Shown here piece by piece: positions 24,309 to 33,702 of a stretch of DNA of 37,631 nt (positions are counted from its first letter, which is position 1; each line of letters begins with the position of its first letter). The stretch spans positions 1-37,631 of the forward strand of contig PZPI01000001.1 in assembly GCA_003045935.1 (NCBI GenBank). The letters run 5' to 3'. The position numbers and the translations under genes are program-made. Under the pieces are notes generated by a model that saw only the letters and a list, made by a program, of their open reading frames with translations, searched no databases and was not told where the DNA came from. Source of the stretch: Bacteroidota bacterium. GTDB taxonomy: Bacteria; Bacteroidota; Bacteroidia; Flavobacteriales; Flavobacteriaceae.

Positions 24309-26620
24309 TATAATTGGTGAATATACTTTTCTTCAGGTTGTAATTCGATTCGCTCACCCTTAATTCGGATACTCATAGGTAGTTCAGCAGATCGTAGTGT
24401 GAATGAAGCCACATCCTTAGACACTTCAACCTCAATAGTTCTTGATCTAAAAGTGATTGAAAACTTATAACTATCCCACTCCTGAGGAATCTGAGGATTA
24501 AAATGAAGTTTATCTTCAATCAATCGAAGCCCTGCAAAACCCTCAATGATACTTAGCCATGTCCCCGCCATAGAGGTGATATGCAACCCCTGATGAACCT
24601 CCTTATTGTAATCATCAAGATCAAGTCTTGAAGTTCTGAGGTACAACTGATACGCCTGATCCATTCGGCCAAGTTTAGCGGCCTGAATACTATGAATGCA
24701 TGGAGAAAGTGAGGATTCGTGAACCGTTAAAGGTTCGTAGAAATCAAAGTGCTTCTCTAATTGTTCTACCGAAAAATGATCTTCAAAGAAATAAAATCCT
24801 TGAAGAACATCGGCTTGTTTGATATACGGAGACCTTAAAATACGGTCCCAGGACCACTTTTGATTGATCGGACGATCACTTAGCCCTAATTCGTTAACTG
24901 GTTTTAAAACCTTGTCTAAGAATCCATCTTGTTGTAAAAACACCTCTTTAGATTCACTGTAAGGAAAGTACATATTTTCTGCAATCTCCTCCCACTTTGA
25001 AAGCTCGTTGGTTGTGAGCTTAGTCACTCCGATAATTCGTTGATAATCTTCTAGATATCCATCTTGAACTTTCTCTACTTGTCTCTTGGTATATTGCAAA
25101 CACCACTTAGCAATATAATTGGTATACCAGTTATTATTGACATTATTTTCGTATTCGTTAGGCCCTGTCACTCCGAGCATTACATAAGCCTTCTTATCTT
25201 CTGAGTAGTTTACGCGTTGCTTCCAAAATCTCGCGATCGCAATCAGTACCTCAAGCCCCATTTCTGGGATGTAACTATAATCTCCTGTGAATCTTACATA
25301 GTTAAAGATCGCAAAGGCAATCGCTCCATTTCTATGGATTTCTTCGAACGTGATTTCCCATTCGTTGTGACACTCCTCCCCGTTCATGGTTACCATCGGA
25401 TACAAAGCTGCTCCACCCGTAAACCCTAACATCTTGGCATTAGCAATTGCCTTGTCAAGTTGTCGATATCGATAGGCAAGAAGATTTCTAGCCACCTCTT
25501 CACTCTTGGTCACCATGTAAAAAGGCAAACAATAAGCTTCAGTATCCCAATAGGTACTTCCACCGTACTTTTCACCTGTAAATCCTTTAGGACCTATATT
25601 TAAATCAGGATCATTACCAAGGTATGTCTGGTTTAAATGAAAGATATTATAACGAATACCTTGCTGTGCTTTGACGTCTCCTTTAATCTCAATGTCTGAA
25701 CGCTTCCAGATTTCAGCCCATGCTGACTTTTGAAGATCAAGAAGTCCTGTAAAACCAAAACCACTTGCCTTATCGAGGGCTTCATTAGCTGCGGTAACCA
25801 AGTTTTCTTTAGCGTGATATCTAGAAACCGTGTACCCACCAAACTTCGTTAACCTCGCCGTTTGACCAGAATTCACTCGGGTAACATAATGAATCGACAC
25901 CTTCGAATCTGAACATTCCTCACCCGCCGGCTTGATAGCACGCTGATCAATTTCTAAGTTCGACTGCATGAAGGTGCAAGTGTAGAACTTCGTCTTATTA
26001 GTGTGTGCCTCGATGAAGGCGCGATTTCCTTTTTGAGTTACATCAGTTGTCGACCAGAAGGCATCATCCCAATTACTGTCTCTATTCTTAATACCGCTAT
26101 CGATATAGGGCCGAATCTCTAAATCAATTCCATCCTTAAGTGGCGTAATTTCATAAGAAATAGCCCCAACTTCATCTAAAGCAAGACTTAGAAAGCGTGT
26201 TGATTTTACTTGAACATGGGCCCCATTGTTTAAAATGACCTCAAAGGTTCTGCAATACCAGCCCTCTTTCATATTCAACTCACGGCGAAAATTCAAAACT
26301 TCAGCGGCAGCCGCAATATCAAGCTCTTCGCCTGAAATCAACACTTCAATACCGATCCAATTCGGAGCATTCAAAACCTTTGCAAAATATTCTGGGTATC
26401 CATTCTTCCACCATCCTACTTTGGTCTTGTCTGGGTAGTAAACCCCCGCTATATAACTCCCTTGAAACGTGTCTTTGCTGTAATTCTCTTCGAAATTGGC
26501 ACGTTGGCCCATCGCACCATTACCCAGGCTAAAAAGACTCTCTGCAGAAACTACGGTTTCAGGGCTGTACTTGGATTCTATAATCGACCACTCATTGGCC
26601 TCTACTAAGCTTTGGTTCAT
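24308..26620 (-). CDS. GH65 glycoside phosphorylase, probable maltose phosphorylase
   Basis: A 770-residue cytoplasmic GH65 enzyme without a signal peptide. Typical elements are SLGNGAMGQRANFEE near the start, YGGSTYWDTEAYCLPFY (352-368) and GPNEYENNVNNNWY, whose Glu489 corresponds to the known catalytic Glu of maltose phosphorylase. HQGLHITSMAGTW is the C-terminal phosphate-site region. Maltose plus phosphate gives beta-glucose 1-phosphate and glucose; trehalose or kojibiose specificity cannot be excluded. The next gene upstream is beta-phosphoglucomutase (3 bp gap), exactly the enzyme that handles beta-glucose 1-phosphate, and a sodium/sugar symporter precedes that. This is a complete uptake-and-phosphorolysis unit. 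Confidence 0.92.
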   Translation of the reverse strand: MNQSLVEANEWSIIESKYSPETVVSAESLFSLGNGAMGQRANFEENYSKDTFQGSYIAGVYYPDKTKVGWWKNGYPEYFAKVLNAPNWIGIEVLISGEELDIAAAAEVLNFRRELNMKEGWYCRTFEVILNNGAHVQVKSTRFLSLALDEVGAISYEITPLKDGIDLEIRPYIDSGIKNRDSNWDDAFWSTTDVTQKGNRAFIEAHTNKTKFYTCTFMQSNLEIDQRAIKPAGEECSDSKVSIHYVTRVNSGQTARLTKFGGYTVSRYHAKENLVTAANEALDKASGFGFTGLLDLQKSAWAEIWKRSDIEIKGDVKAQQGIRYNIFHLNQTYLGNDPDLNIGPKGFTGEKYGGSTYWDTEAYCLPFYMVTKSEEVARNLLAYRYRQLDKAIANAKMLGFTGGAALYPMVTMNGEECHNEWEITFEEIHRNGAIAFAIFNYVRFTGDYSYIPEMGLEVLIAIARFWKQRVNYSEDKKAYVMLGVTGPNEYENNVNNNWYTNYIAKWCLQYTKRQVEKVQDGYLEDYQRIIGVTKLTTNELSKWEEIAENMYFPYSESKEVFLQQDGFLDKVLKPVNELGLSDRPINQKWSWDRILRSPYIKQADVLQGFYFFEDHFSVEQLEKHFDFYEPLTVHESSLSPCIHSIQAAKLGRMDQAYQLYLRTSRLDLDDYNKEVHQGLHITSMAGTWLSIIEGFAGLRLIEDKLHFNPQIPQEWDSYKFSITFRSRTIEVEVSKDVASFTLRSAELPMSIRIKGERIELQPEEKYIHQL

Positions 26621-26623
26621 CTA

Positions 26624-27286
26624 TTATCTATCAATTAATTGATCTAAAAATGGAAGTGTTAACTCGGTAAAATCTTTAAAAACATGTTTGGCATGCTGCA
26701 GTGTCTCGGTGTCTCCAACACCAATACTATACATACCGGCTCGATTGGCCGCCTCAACTCCAGCAATGGCATCTTCAAAAACCACTGAATACTCCGGTGA
26801 GACATTCAATCCGCTTGCAGCTTTAATAAAAACTTCTGGATCTGGTTTCGCTTTAGAAACCTTGTTACCATCTATAATTACTTCAAAATAAGGGGTAAGC
26901 CCAACACGATCGAGAATTAAAGTGGCGTTTTTACTCGCAGAGCCCAAAGCTATCCCTTGATCTCTGACTTTGAGGTGATCTAAAACTTTTTTGACGTCTA
27001 CGAGAATTTCATCCTCAGTCATGTCTTGAATGAGGTTCAAATAATCTTCGTTTTTTTCGTGCATCCACTGAATAAAATCAGATTCTGAGGCACTGACTCC
27101 TCCACTTTGCAGTAGTAATTCGAGACTCTTTTGACGGCTTACTCCTTTGAATTTCTCGTTTTCTGTTTCATCGAAAAAGATCCCTAAGCGATCGGCTAAT
27201 TTTTTCCACGCCAAATAGTGGTATTTGGCGGTATCTACAATTACACCGTCAAGATCAAAGATGAAAGCGTTACGACCACTTCTCAT
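26624..27286 (-). CDS. pgmB: Beta-phosphoglucomutase
   Basis: A 220-residue HAD-superfamily enzyme. The nucleophile and acid/base Asp pair lies in FDLDGVIVDT (D11, D13), followed by a cap domain, GSASKNA and SKAKPDPEVF, with the metal site VVFEDAIAGVEAA. It interconverts beta-glucose 1-phosphate and glucose 6-phosphate through a bisphosphate, so it passes the GH65 product into glycolysis. The GH65 gene follows after 3 bp. A perfect -7 box 20 bp above the ATG indicates that pgmB-GH65 has its own promoter inside the cluster. Confidence 0.92.
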   Translation of the reverse strand: MRSGRNAFIFDLDGVIVDTAKYHYLAWKKLADRLGIFFDETENEKFKGVSRQKSLELLLQSGGVSASESDFIQWMHEKNEDYLNLIQDMTEDEILVDVKKVLDHLKVRDQGIALGSASKNATLILDRVGLTPYFEVIIDGNKVSKAKPDPEVFIKAASGLNVSPEYSVVFEDAIAGVEAANRAGMYSIGVGDTETLQHAKHVFKDFTELTLPFLDQLIDR

Positions 27287-27305
27287 ACCTTTGTTTTTAT
27301 CGGGA

Positions 27306-27313
27306 CAAATGTA
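27306..27313 (-). promoter_or_regulatory. Perfect -7 box of pgmB-GH65
   Basis: Minus-strand TACATTTG fully matches TAnnTTTG in the 48-bp gap below the symporter gene. The implied leader is about 15 nt. No convincing -33 TTG was found. Confidence 0.45.
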
Positions 27314-27334
27314 ATCAAGATAAAGCTATTCGAC

Positions 27335-29011
27335 CTACCTAAAATAATACCACAAGAATAGAACCACTAGAATAATTGCTATGGTTAGGTAGCGTTCAAT
27401 AGGCTGCGTTTTTTGCTCTGCAGAGGCAACTGTCCCCCGCTCGTAAACTAAACCTACTTCAACTTCTTTGGCGGTAGATGCGTTCGAAAGACTGACTAGT
27501 ACCATTACGGCAATACTAACTACAAAAAGGAAAATTGCATAATGTAAGAAGTTCATCGTAACCAGGGTGTTAATCATTCCTCCTTCAGCTAACTGTAAAC
27601 CACCTTCTTGAGTCATGTATTCTAAAACTAGACGAGCCATTCCCAAAAAGAAACCCGTCCAAAGTGCTGCAACTGCACCCTTAGCATTAATCTTCTTGTA
27701 GAAAATACCTAATAAGAAGGCCGCCGCGATTGGAGGTGAAACATAGGCCTGTACACTCTGTAGATATCTGTAGATTCCTCCACCCTCAGTCAGTTTTTTC
27801 ATAAAAGGGATCCAGGCTAAACCTACAATCACAAGAATTACAGTAGCAATTCGACCTACCATTACCAATTGTTTCTCACTTGCCTCTGGCTTCCATTGCT
27901 TATAGAAGTCAAAAGTAAAAAGTGTTGAGGTACTGTTAAATACAGAAGACAACGAACTCATAAGCGCCGCTAGGAACCCTGCCACAACAAGACCTCTAAA
28001 ACCAACAGGGAGCACTCTTAAAATCAGTGCAGGCAATGCAGCATCTGTAGTTGTGCGAACCTCTCCAGTAATTGGGTTGGTAACTGTAAATAAATCTGGA
28101 TACGAGGTCACTGAAAGTGCGTATGCAATGATACCAGGGAAGATGAAAATAAATAAAGGAAGTAGCTTTAATAAAGAACCAAAAATGGTTCCTTTTCTCG
28201 CCGTTGATATGTCCTTAGCAGACAGTACACGTTGAACAATAAATTGATCAGTACACCAGTACCAAATACCTAAAATAGGAGCTCCTAATAGCACACCTGT
28301 CCAAGGATACTCCTTATTTCTCCATAAACTCATAAACGTATCGGCATCTGGCGAATTCGCCTGTATCGCAGCGGTCACCTCTGACCACCCGCCGATAGCT
28401 TCTAACCCGAAATAGGTCGCTGCTAAACCACCCAAAATAAAGATGATCGCCTGAGCCATATCTGTATAGATAACCGCCTTAAGACCTCCAAAAACGGTAT
28501 ATAGACCTGTTGCAATTACTGTAATCAATGCACCTGTCCAGAATGGAATACCCAACAACACTTCAAACACTAATGCCCCTGCGAAAATGGTGAATGAAAT
28601 TTTGGTGAGAACGTAGGAAACGATAGAAACTACCGAAAGGTAAGTCCTTGCACCTTTGTTGTATCGACGCTCCAAAAATTCAGGCATAGTAAACACTCCA
28701 CTCCTGATGTAGAATGGAACAAACACCCATCCTAAAAGGAGTAAAATCAAAGAAGCTAAAATTTCAAACTGAGCCTCAGGAAAGGCTCCTCTTGCTCCTG
28801 AACCAGAAAGCCCGATAAGGTGTTCAGAACCAATATTACTCGCAAAAAGTGAGGCTCCAATTGCAAACCAGCCCAAATCTCGCCCTCCTAGAAAATAACT
28901 AGAGGCATCAGCTCCCGCCTTTTCTTTTTTGGTGACAAACCAAGCAATTCCAAAAATCAGTAAGAAATAAGCAGCGATTACAGTGAAATCTATAGCTCCT
29001 AGGGTTTCCAT
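27335..29011 (-). CDS. Sodium/solute symporter, SGLT-like (SLC5 family)
   Basis: A 558-residue membrane transporter with about 14 helices. SSS-family traits are SYFLGGRDLGWFAIGASLFASNIG near the first helices, FYIRSGVFTMPEFLERRY, YTVFGGLKAVIYTD and WYWCTDQFIVQR. The SGLT-like pattern and its position ahead of pgmB and the GH65 phosphorylase indicate sodium-driven uptake of maltose or a related glucoside, although substrate cannot be fixed from sequence. The ATG at 29011 is 64 bp from the divergent secreted-protein gene. No clear -7 box was seen for it. Confidence 0.9.
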   Translation of the reverse strand: METLGAIDFTVIAAYFLLIFGIAWFVTKKEKAGADASSYFLGGRDLGWFAIGASLFASNIGSEHLIGLSGSGARGAFPEAQFEILASLILLLLGWVFVPFYIRSGVFTMPEFLERRYNKGARTYLSVVSIVSYVLTKISFTIFAGALVFEVLLGIPFWTGALITVIATGLYTVFGGLKAVIYTDMAQAIIFILGGLAATYFGLEAIGGWSEVTAAIQANSPDADTFMSLWRNKEYPWTGVLLGAPILGIWYWCTDQFIVQRVLSAKDISTARKGTIFGSLLKLLPLFIFIFPGIIAYALSVTSYPDLFTVTNPITGEVRTTTDAALPALILRVLPVGFRGLVVAGFLAALMSSLSSVFNSTSTLFTFDFYKQWKPEASEKQLVMVGRIATVILVIVGLAWIPFMKKLTEGGGIYRYLQSVQAYVSPPIAAAFLLGIFYKKINAKGAVAALWTGFFLGMARLVLEYMTQEGGLQLAEGGMINTLVTMNFLHYAIFLFVVSIAVMVLVSLSNASTAKEVEVGLVYERGTVASAEQKTQPIERYLTIAIILVVLFLWYYFR

Positions 29012-29031
29012 AAAGTTGTCATTATGATTAG

Positions 29032-29039
29032 TAACTTTG
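29032..29039 (+). promoter_or_regulatory. Perfect -7 box of the secreted unknown gene
   Basis: TAACTTTG fully matches TAnnTTTG. The implied transcript starts near 29045 and leaves a leader of about 30 nt that contains the 29063-29075 palindrome. Confidence 0.45.
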
Positions 29040-29062
29040 CAATTTAGACCTTTTTTAGAATT

Positions 29063-29075
29063 AACACTGAGTGTT
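29063..29075. promoter_or_regulatory. 13-bp palindrome directly before a GTG start
   Basis: AACACT-G-AGTGTT is perfect and ends one base before the GTG at 29076. It could be a DNA operator or a short hairpin in the leader that covers the start codon. Confidence 0.35.
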
Positions 29076-29720
29076 GTGATAAAGCAATTGTTTTTTGTCG
29101 GATTTGTAATTCTGAGCTTGAATCTTCAGGCTCAAATCGGCGATTTGCCAAAGGCTAGACCTATCATTAAAGGACAAAATCCTAATCTAGGCGTTAAAAA
29201 TGACTCGAAAGGAACGCTGCTCAGAATGCCTTCTGTACTTGATAGTAGCCTCACAAAACCAAAATCAGGACCTCAACTCATCGATCAATCAAACCTTAAA
29301 GATGCAGGGTTTGATTTAGTCATTGATCCTAAGATCGCACTGGCAGAAAATGCCAATACCAATCTCGCTAGAGGAGACATGTATCTCGGAGATATTAAAA
29401 CCTCTGCAGACAATATAGGGATAGCTATAAGAGATCACGGAGAAATTGACGGGGATCGCGTACTCATTCTCGTCAATGAAGTCATCGTTGAATACAACGC
29501 CTTACTAAGTGGACGTTTTCAAAAACTCAATGTAGCATTAAAGGAAGGCTTTAACACCATCGAATTCAGAGCTCTTAATCAAGGATACGCTGGCCTAAAC
29601 ACTGCCCAATTATTGGTTTTGGATGACAAAGGTGAAGCGATTAAAAATCAAAGTTGGTATCTAGCCACCGGTTCTACGGCGAAAATTATCGTTGTAAAGA
29701 CACCAACCCTAGAAGACTAG
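29076..29720 (+). CDS. Secreted protein of unknown function
   Basis: A 214-residue protein that I do not recognise by name. Starting at the GTG at 29076 gives a good signal peptide (MIKQLFFVGFVILSLNLQAQ). A TTG at 29037 would lie within the predicted promoter. After a disordered stretch rich in Lys, Pro and Ser (about 22-75), the C-terminal 115 residues form a compact beta-rich domain with DHGEIDGDRVLILVNE, LKEGFNTIEFRALNQGYAG and SWYLATGSTAKIIVVK. The DxDGD-like beginning and regular strand spacing suggest a small beta-sandwich, possibly binding a metal or another protein. There is no lipobox. Its last 4 bp overlap the end of the opposing acylase gene. The neighbours give no clear function. 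Confidence 0.6.
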   Translation: MIKQLFFVGFVILSLNLQAQIGDLPKARPIIKGQNPNLGVKNDSKGTLLRMPSVLDSSLTKPKSGPQLIDQSNLKDAGFDLVIDPKIALAENANTNLARGDMYLGDIKTSADNIGIAIRDHGEIDGDRVLILVNEVIVEYNALLSGRFQKLNVALKEGFNTIEFRALNQGYAGLNTAQLLVLDDKGEAIKNQSWYLATGSTAKIIVVKTPTLED

Positions 29721-31888
29721 TAACGTTCGCCAGGGTGGTAGGTTTCTATTGCTCTTCGTAGCACCTCTTCTTTGTAAAAAGGAACCTTCTTAAAAGCGCC
29801 ATTGATATAAAGTGATGTCTGATCATCGAAATGATTAGAGTTCGGATCACCACTCTGTCCACCTGCCAGTAGACTGTACGCCTCAACTTTATCACCGAAT
29901 TCTACAACTGCCACAAAACTATTACCACGGGTACCGTATATCTTTTTAGTATTATTATAATAACGCGCACCGTAGGCCGCCAGTGCACCCCAGCGACCAC
30001 TGGCATGCGGAATAGCGATACTTGGCAAAGAATCACTGAAAGCTTGAAAAATAGAGCCATCAATCCTTTGATATCTATTTACCTCACCCCATGCAATAAG
30101 CGGCGTGCCAAAGTCGGTAATCATCTGTTCTGCAGTGGCCTTCAACAGAGCTAATTTCTTTTTAGGATCACTTTCACTACTTCCCCAAAAGGTCAAGTGT
30201 TCCAATTCGCTGTATCCATTAGGGCGTTTAATTTCTCTTAGAAGTCGGGTGCCATAGAAATGCGCAATACTCATGGCTTTGCTGTCTAGATTTGTTTTGA
30301 AATCCCAAGAGCGTAACTCTTCGATAATCTGAGAGAGTTCTGGGTCTGGAAAACGATCGTAAGCATCAATAAGACCCGGAATTAGCACTTCAAAAGCAGG
30401 TAAACTCGGATCATAAGCGAGCTGAATCAACGATTGCAAATCGTGTTTTTGTTCCTTAGCGAGCAGCCGGATTGCATGAATGCCTCTGAAATTCTCGGGG
30501 GCTGTACTCATATAATACGGATAGTCTTCAGGTTTTGGGCTATCGTCCCCTGCTAATGTAAATGGGGTAGAGTTGCAGTTTTGCAACCATCCGGTCGAAG
30601 GATTTAAGAGCGTGATATGCTCGCTTACTTCATGAAGCCCTTGCCAATCAGTTTCTGGGTTAGTACCATCTACGGGTTGTGCATAATCGAATCGCGTATT
30701 ACGTTTCGGAATAAAATTCCCATGCCAATAGGCAATATTACCCTCTGCATCAGCATAGACCGTATTGTTAGAAGAGTTCGTTTTCAAGTTCATCATCTTA
30801 CTAAAGCCTTCATATCCGTTTTGCTTGGTTCGAATAAACGACTGTTCTAGTGCACGAGCCGGCGACCACATCATCGCCGTTGATACCCACTTATCGTCTA
30901 ACTGATGAGTGACTGGGCCATGATGGGTGCGATAAAGGGTATAGGTCTCTTCAACTAGGCTGCCATCTTCTGACCTAACTTTTAAAGTGGTGTCAAAGGA
31001 TTTTATAGGTCTCCACTGGGTTCCGTATCGATATTCAAGACCGTTTGAGGTCTTGCGAACCTCTTCTATAAATTCATCGATGACGTCGGTGTAGGTTGAG
31101 GTATGCATCCATCCGGTCTTCTCATTGAAACCTTGATAGATGAAAAATTGACCCCATGTCACAGCACCATAGGCATTCAAGCCTTCTTCACTAACCACAT
31201 GCATCTCTCCTCTAAAAAAGAACGAGGTGTGAGGATTGATAAGCAGCATAGCATTACCCGATTTCGTTTTATGGGAATTAAGTGCGATTCCATTGGATCC
31301 TGCAGGTTCTAAAAGTGCAACTTCTGCCGCAATAGCCTCAGATTCGATTAAATTAATGGGTCGTTGATCACCATAGAAAGCTTTGATCTTACGCGTCGAA
31401 ACCCTCTCAATATCTCCCCCGATAGATCCTTCGCTAAAGTAGTAGGGCATCCAGGGCTCGAAATGCTTGATCACTCGTGGTTCAACCTCTGGATGAGTCT
31501 CTAAATAATAATTCACACCATCCGCAAAAGCAACACAAAGTTCTTTGAGCCAATCAGGACTTTCCTGATAGGCAGCTTTGGCTTCATCTTCAGTCATGAA
31601 CAGCTGAGCTCGAAGGTCGCTATATAAGGCCGATGAACCTTCAGCTTCGGCAAGTCTTCCTGTTGCCCAAATATAATTTTGTTCGACTCGATTAAAATCA
31701 TCCTCGCACTGGGCATACAGCATTCCAAAAACAGCATCTGCATCGGTCTCTGCGTAAATATGGGGTACACCAAAATCATCTCGAATAATCTCTACACGTT
31801 CAGCCCGAGCCTCGAGTCTTGAAAGTTCTTCAGAACCGGTACATGCCGATAGCACCAAAAAGAATAGTAATAACCCTATTTGCTTCAT
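29717..31888 (-). CDS. Penicillin-acylase-family lipoprotein (N-terminal nucleophile hydrolase)
   Basis: A 723-residue precursor with a lipoprotein signal (LSAC, Cys16). The alpha-chain domain has IIRDDFGVPHIYAETDADA. The autocleavage site is AGSNG, where Ser198 becomes the N-terminal nucleophile of the beta chain. The beta chain then has LLINPH, GFNEKTGWMHTS and TYTLYRTHHGPV, as in acyl-homoserine-lactone and penicillin acylases. These cleave amide bonds of acylated amines in the periplasm. The substrate is not predictable: signal quenching, cyclic lipopeptide or amide scavenging are possible. It overlaps the secreted-protein gene by 4 bp and diverges from an ABC exporter. Confidence 0.9.
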   Translation of the reverse strand: MKQIGLLLFFLVLSACTGSEELSRLEARAERVEIIRDDFGVPHIYAETDADAVFGMLYAQCEDDFNRVEQNYIWATGRLAEAEGSSALYSDLRAQLFMTEDEAKAAYQESPDWLKELCVAFADGVNYYLETHPEVEPRVIKHFEPWMPYYFSEGSIGGDIERVSTRKIKAFYGDQRPINLIESEAIAAEVALLEPAGSNGIALNSHKTKSGNAMLLINPHTSFFFRGEMHVVSEEGLNAYGAVTWGQFFIYQGFNEKTGWMHTSTYTDVIDEFIEEVRKTSNGLEYRYGTQWRPIKSFDTTLKVRSEDGSLVEETYTLYRTHHGPVTHQLDDKWVSTAMMWSPARALEQSFIRTKQNGYEGFSKMMNLKTNSSNNTVYADAEGNIAYWHGNFIPKRNTRFDYAQPVDGTNPETDWQGLHEVSEHITLLNPSTGWLQNCNSTPFTLAGDDSPKPEDYPYYMSTAPENFRGIHAIRLLAKEQKHDLQSLIQLAYDPSLPAFEVLIPGLIDAYDRFPDPELSQIIEELRSWDFKTNLDSKAMSIAHFYGTRLLREIKRPNGYSELEHLTFWGSSESDPKKKLALLKATAEQMITDFGTPLIAWGEVNRYQRIDGSIFQAFSDSLPSIAIPHASGRWGALAAYGARYYNNTKKIYGTRGNSFVAVVEFGDKVEAYSLLAGGQSGDPNSNHFDDQTSLYINGAFKKVPFYKEEVLRRAIETYHPGERY

Positions 31889-31925
31889 TTGAATTCAATT
31901 TTAATACTTGTTCAAGATACTGCAT

Positions 31926-31954
31926 TTTGACTGCAGTGATGCACCTTATCTTTG
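31926..31954 (+). promoter_or_regulatory. Strong two-part promoter of the ABC exporter gene
   Basis: TTTG at 31926-31929 is followed after 17 bp by TATCTTTG at 31947-31954. Both match the Bacteroidota -33 and -7 elements at accepted spacing. The implied transcript start lies at about 31959-31961, practically on the ATG at 31960, so the mRNA may be leaderless. Confidence 0.55.
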
Positions 31955-31959
31955 CGGAT

Positions 31960-33693
31960 ATGAGCGAGACACGTAGCAGTTTAAGGAAAGCCTTCAGAAC
32001 AATAATTAGGCCTAGAATTCATTTAGTATTCACAGGCCTTGGCCTTATCGTAATCAGTAAGGGAGCTTCATTTGTAGCTCCTTTAGCCATGAAAACCTTT
32101 GTCGATGAGCTCATTCCCAAACAAGATTTAGAAGGGATTAAAACCCTGGTAATGGTGGTATTAATCGCCCTTGTTCTGCAAGCCACAACAAGTTTTTTAT
32201 TAACTCGATTAGTCAGCGTGGCGGCACAGTACCTTATTACTGAGTTGCGTATTCAAGTACAGCAAAAACTACTATCTCTCCCCGTTCGCTTTTTTGAAAA
32301 TACTCAAACAGGAGCACTGGTTTCTAGAGTGATGAAAGATGTAGAAGGGGTTAAAAGCCTCGTAGGAACTGGGCTTGTTCAATTGATTGGTGGATTATTT
32401 ACTGCTGCGGTGGCATTCCTATTTCTTATCCGCCTGAGCCTTCCGATGACTCTTTTTAGTTTAGCTCCTCTAGCACTTTTTGCACTTATTGCATTTAAGG
32501 CCTTTACAACGGTACGACCTATCTTCAGAGAGAGAGGTAAAATAGAGGCAGAGGTAAAAGGGCGGCTAAATGAGACTTTCTCGGGGATTCGAATGATCAA
32601 AGGCTTTTCGGCAGAATCAAGAGAGAAATCGAGATTCGAAAAGGGAGCTACTACACTTTTCGAAAATATTAAAAAGTCGATGATCTACATGGCGCTGATT
32701 AGCAGTGGGTCTATACTGCTCGCCGGGGTCGCCACTACACTAGTTACCGGCCTCGGAGGTTACTACATTATCGAGGGTTCATTAAGTCTTGGTGAGTTTT
32801 TACAATTTACCTTCTTGTTAGGTTTACTAATCAGTCCAATATTTCAGTTAACTAGTGTAGGTACTGAAATCACTGACGCCCTAGCGGGTCTTGATCGTAC
32901 CGAAGAGTTATTTGAAAAGATCTCCGAATTTGAAAAACATCAGGGAGCTGAGTTAAATGGAGGTTTTCAGTCGCTAGCTTTTGACAAGGTGTGTTTTAGT
33001 TATAACGAAGGTCGTAAAGTATTAAACAATATTAGTTTCGAATTAAAAGCCGGGCAAACCATAGCTCTTGTAGGAAGTTCGGGAGCAGGAAAATCTACGT
33101 TAGCTAATCTAGCAGCTCGATTTCTTGAACCCGATTCAGGACAACTTATAATCAACGGGCAATTCGCCAATGAAATAGATCTTGCCTCGTACCGCAAGCA
33201 GCTAGGGGTGGTTCTTCAAGATGATTTTCTTTTCGATGGAACGATCAGAGAAAACGTACTCTACGGTAATCCAGAATGCAGTGAGGAAGAACTTAATTCA
33301 GCATTAGATGCTGCCTATATAAGCGAATTCGTAGCTGACTTAGAAAAAGGTATTGAAACCGTTATCGGTGAGAGAGGAATTAAACTCTCTGGGGGGCAAA
33401 GACAGCGATTAGCGATAGCCAGGGCGCTAGTGGCAAATCCTAGGTTATTAATTCTCGATGAAGCCACCTCGAATTTAGATGCTGAAAGCGAACACTACAT
33501 TCAACTTGGTCTCGAGAATCTAACTCGCAATAGAGCCACACTAGTGATTGCCCACCGACTCAGCACTATACAGAATGCAGATGTGATTATCGTCTTAGAA
33601 AAAGGTGAAATTGTAGAACAGGGAACACACAAAGAGCTGTTTGAAAAGCAAGGTAGATACCACAGTCTGTATACAAGACAAGCTCGCATTTAA
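31960..33693 (+). CDS. ABC exporter, fused membrane and ATPase domains (MsbA-like)
   Basis: A 577-residue half-transporter. Six membrane helices span about residues 25-300, with the family stretch RFFENTQTGALVSRVMKDVE. The ATPase follows with Walker A GSSGAGKST (about 372-380), the signature LSGGQRQRLAIARAL, Walker B LLILDEATSNLD and the switch AHRLST. It would work as a homodimer pumping lipids, drugs or peptides outward. The ATG at 31960 is chosen; an ATG at 31939 lies upstream of the predicted -7 box and would be missing from the transcript. No partner half-transporter or periplasmic adaptor is adjacent. It ends 9 bp from the opposing ferredoxin gene. Confidence 0.93.
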   Translation: MSETRSSLRKAFRTIIRPRIHLVFTGLGLIVISKGASFVAPLAMKTFVDELIPKQDLEGIKTLVMVVLIALVLQATTSFLLTRLVSVAAQYLITELRIQVQQKLLSLPVRFFENTQTGALVSRVMKDVEGVKSLVGTGLVQLIGGLFTAAVAFLFLIRLSLPMTLFSLAPLALFALIAFKAFTTVRPIFRERGKIEAEVKGRLNETFSGIRMIKGFSAESREKSRFEKGATTLFENIKKSMIYMALISSGSILLAGVATTLVTGLGGYYIIEGSLSLGEFLQFTFLLGLLISPIFQLTSVGTEITDALAGLDRTEELFEKISEFEKHQGAELNGGFQSLAFDKVCFSYNEGRKVLNNISFELKAGQTIALVGSSGAGKSTLANLAARFLEPDSGQLIINGQFANEIDLASYRKQLGVVLQDDFLFDGTIRENVLYGNPECSEEELNSALDAAYISEFVADLEKGIETVIGERGIKLSGGQRQRLAIARALVANPRLLILDEATSNLDAESEHYIQLGLENLTRNRATLVIAHRLSTIQNADVIIVLEKGEIVEQGTHKELFEKQGRYHSLYTRQARI

Positions 33694-33702
33694 TAGCCTT
33701 CA

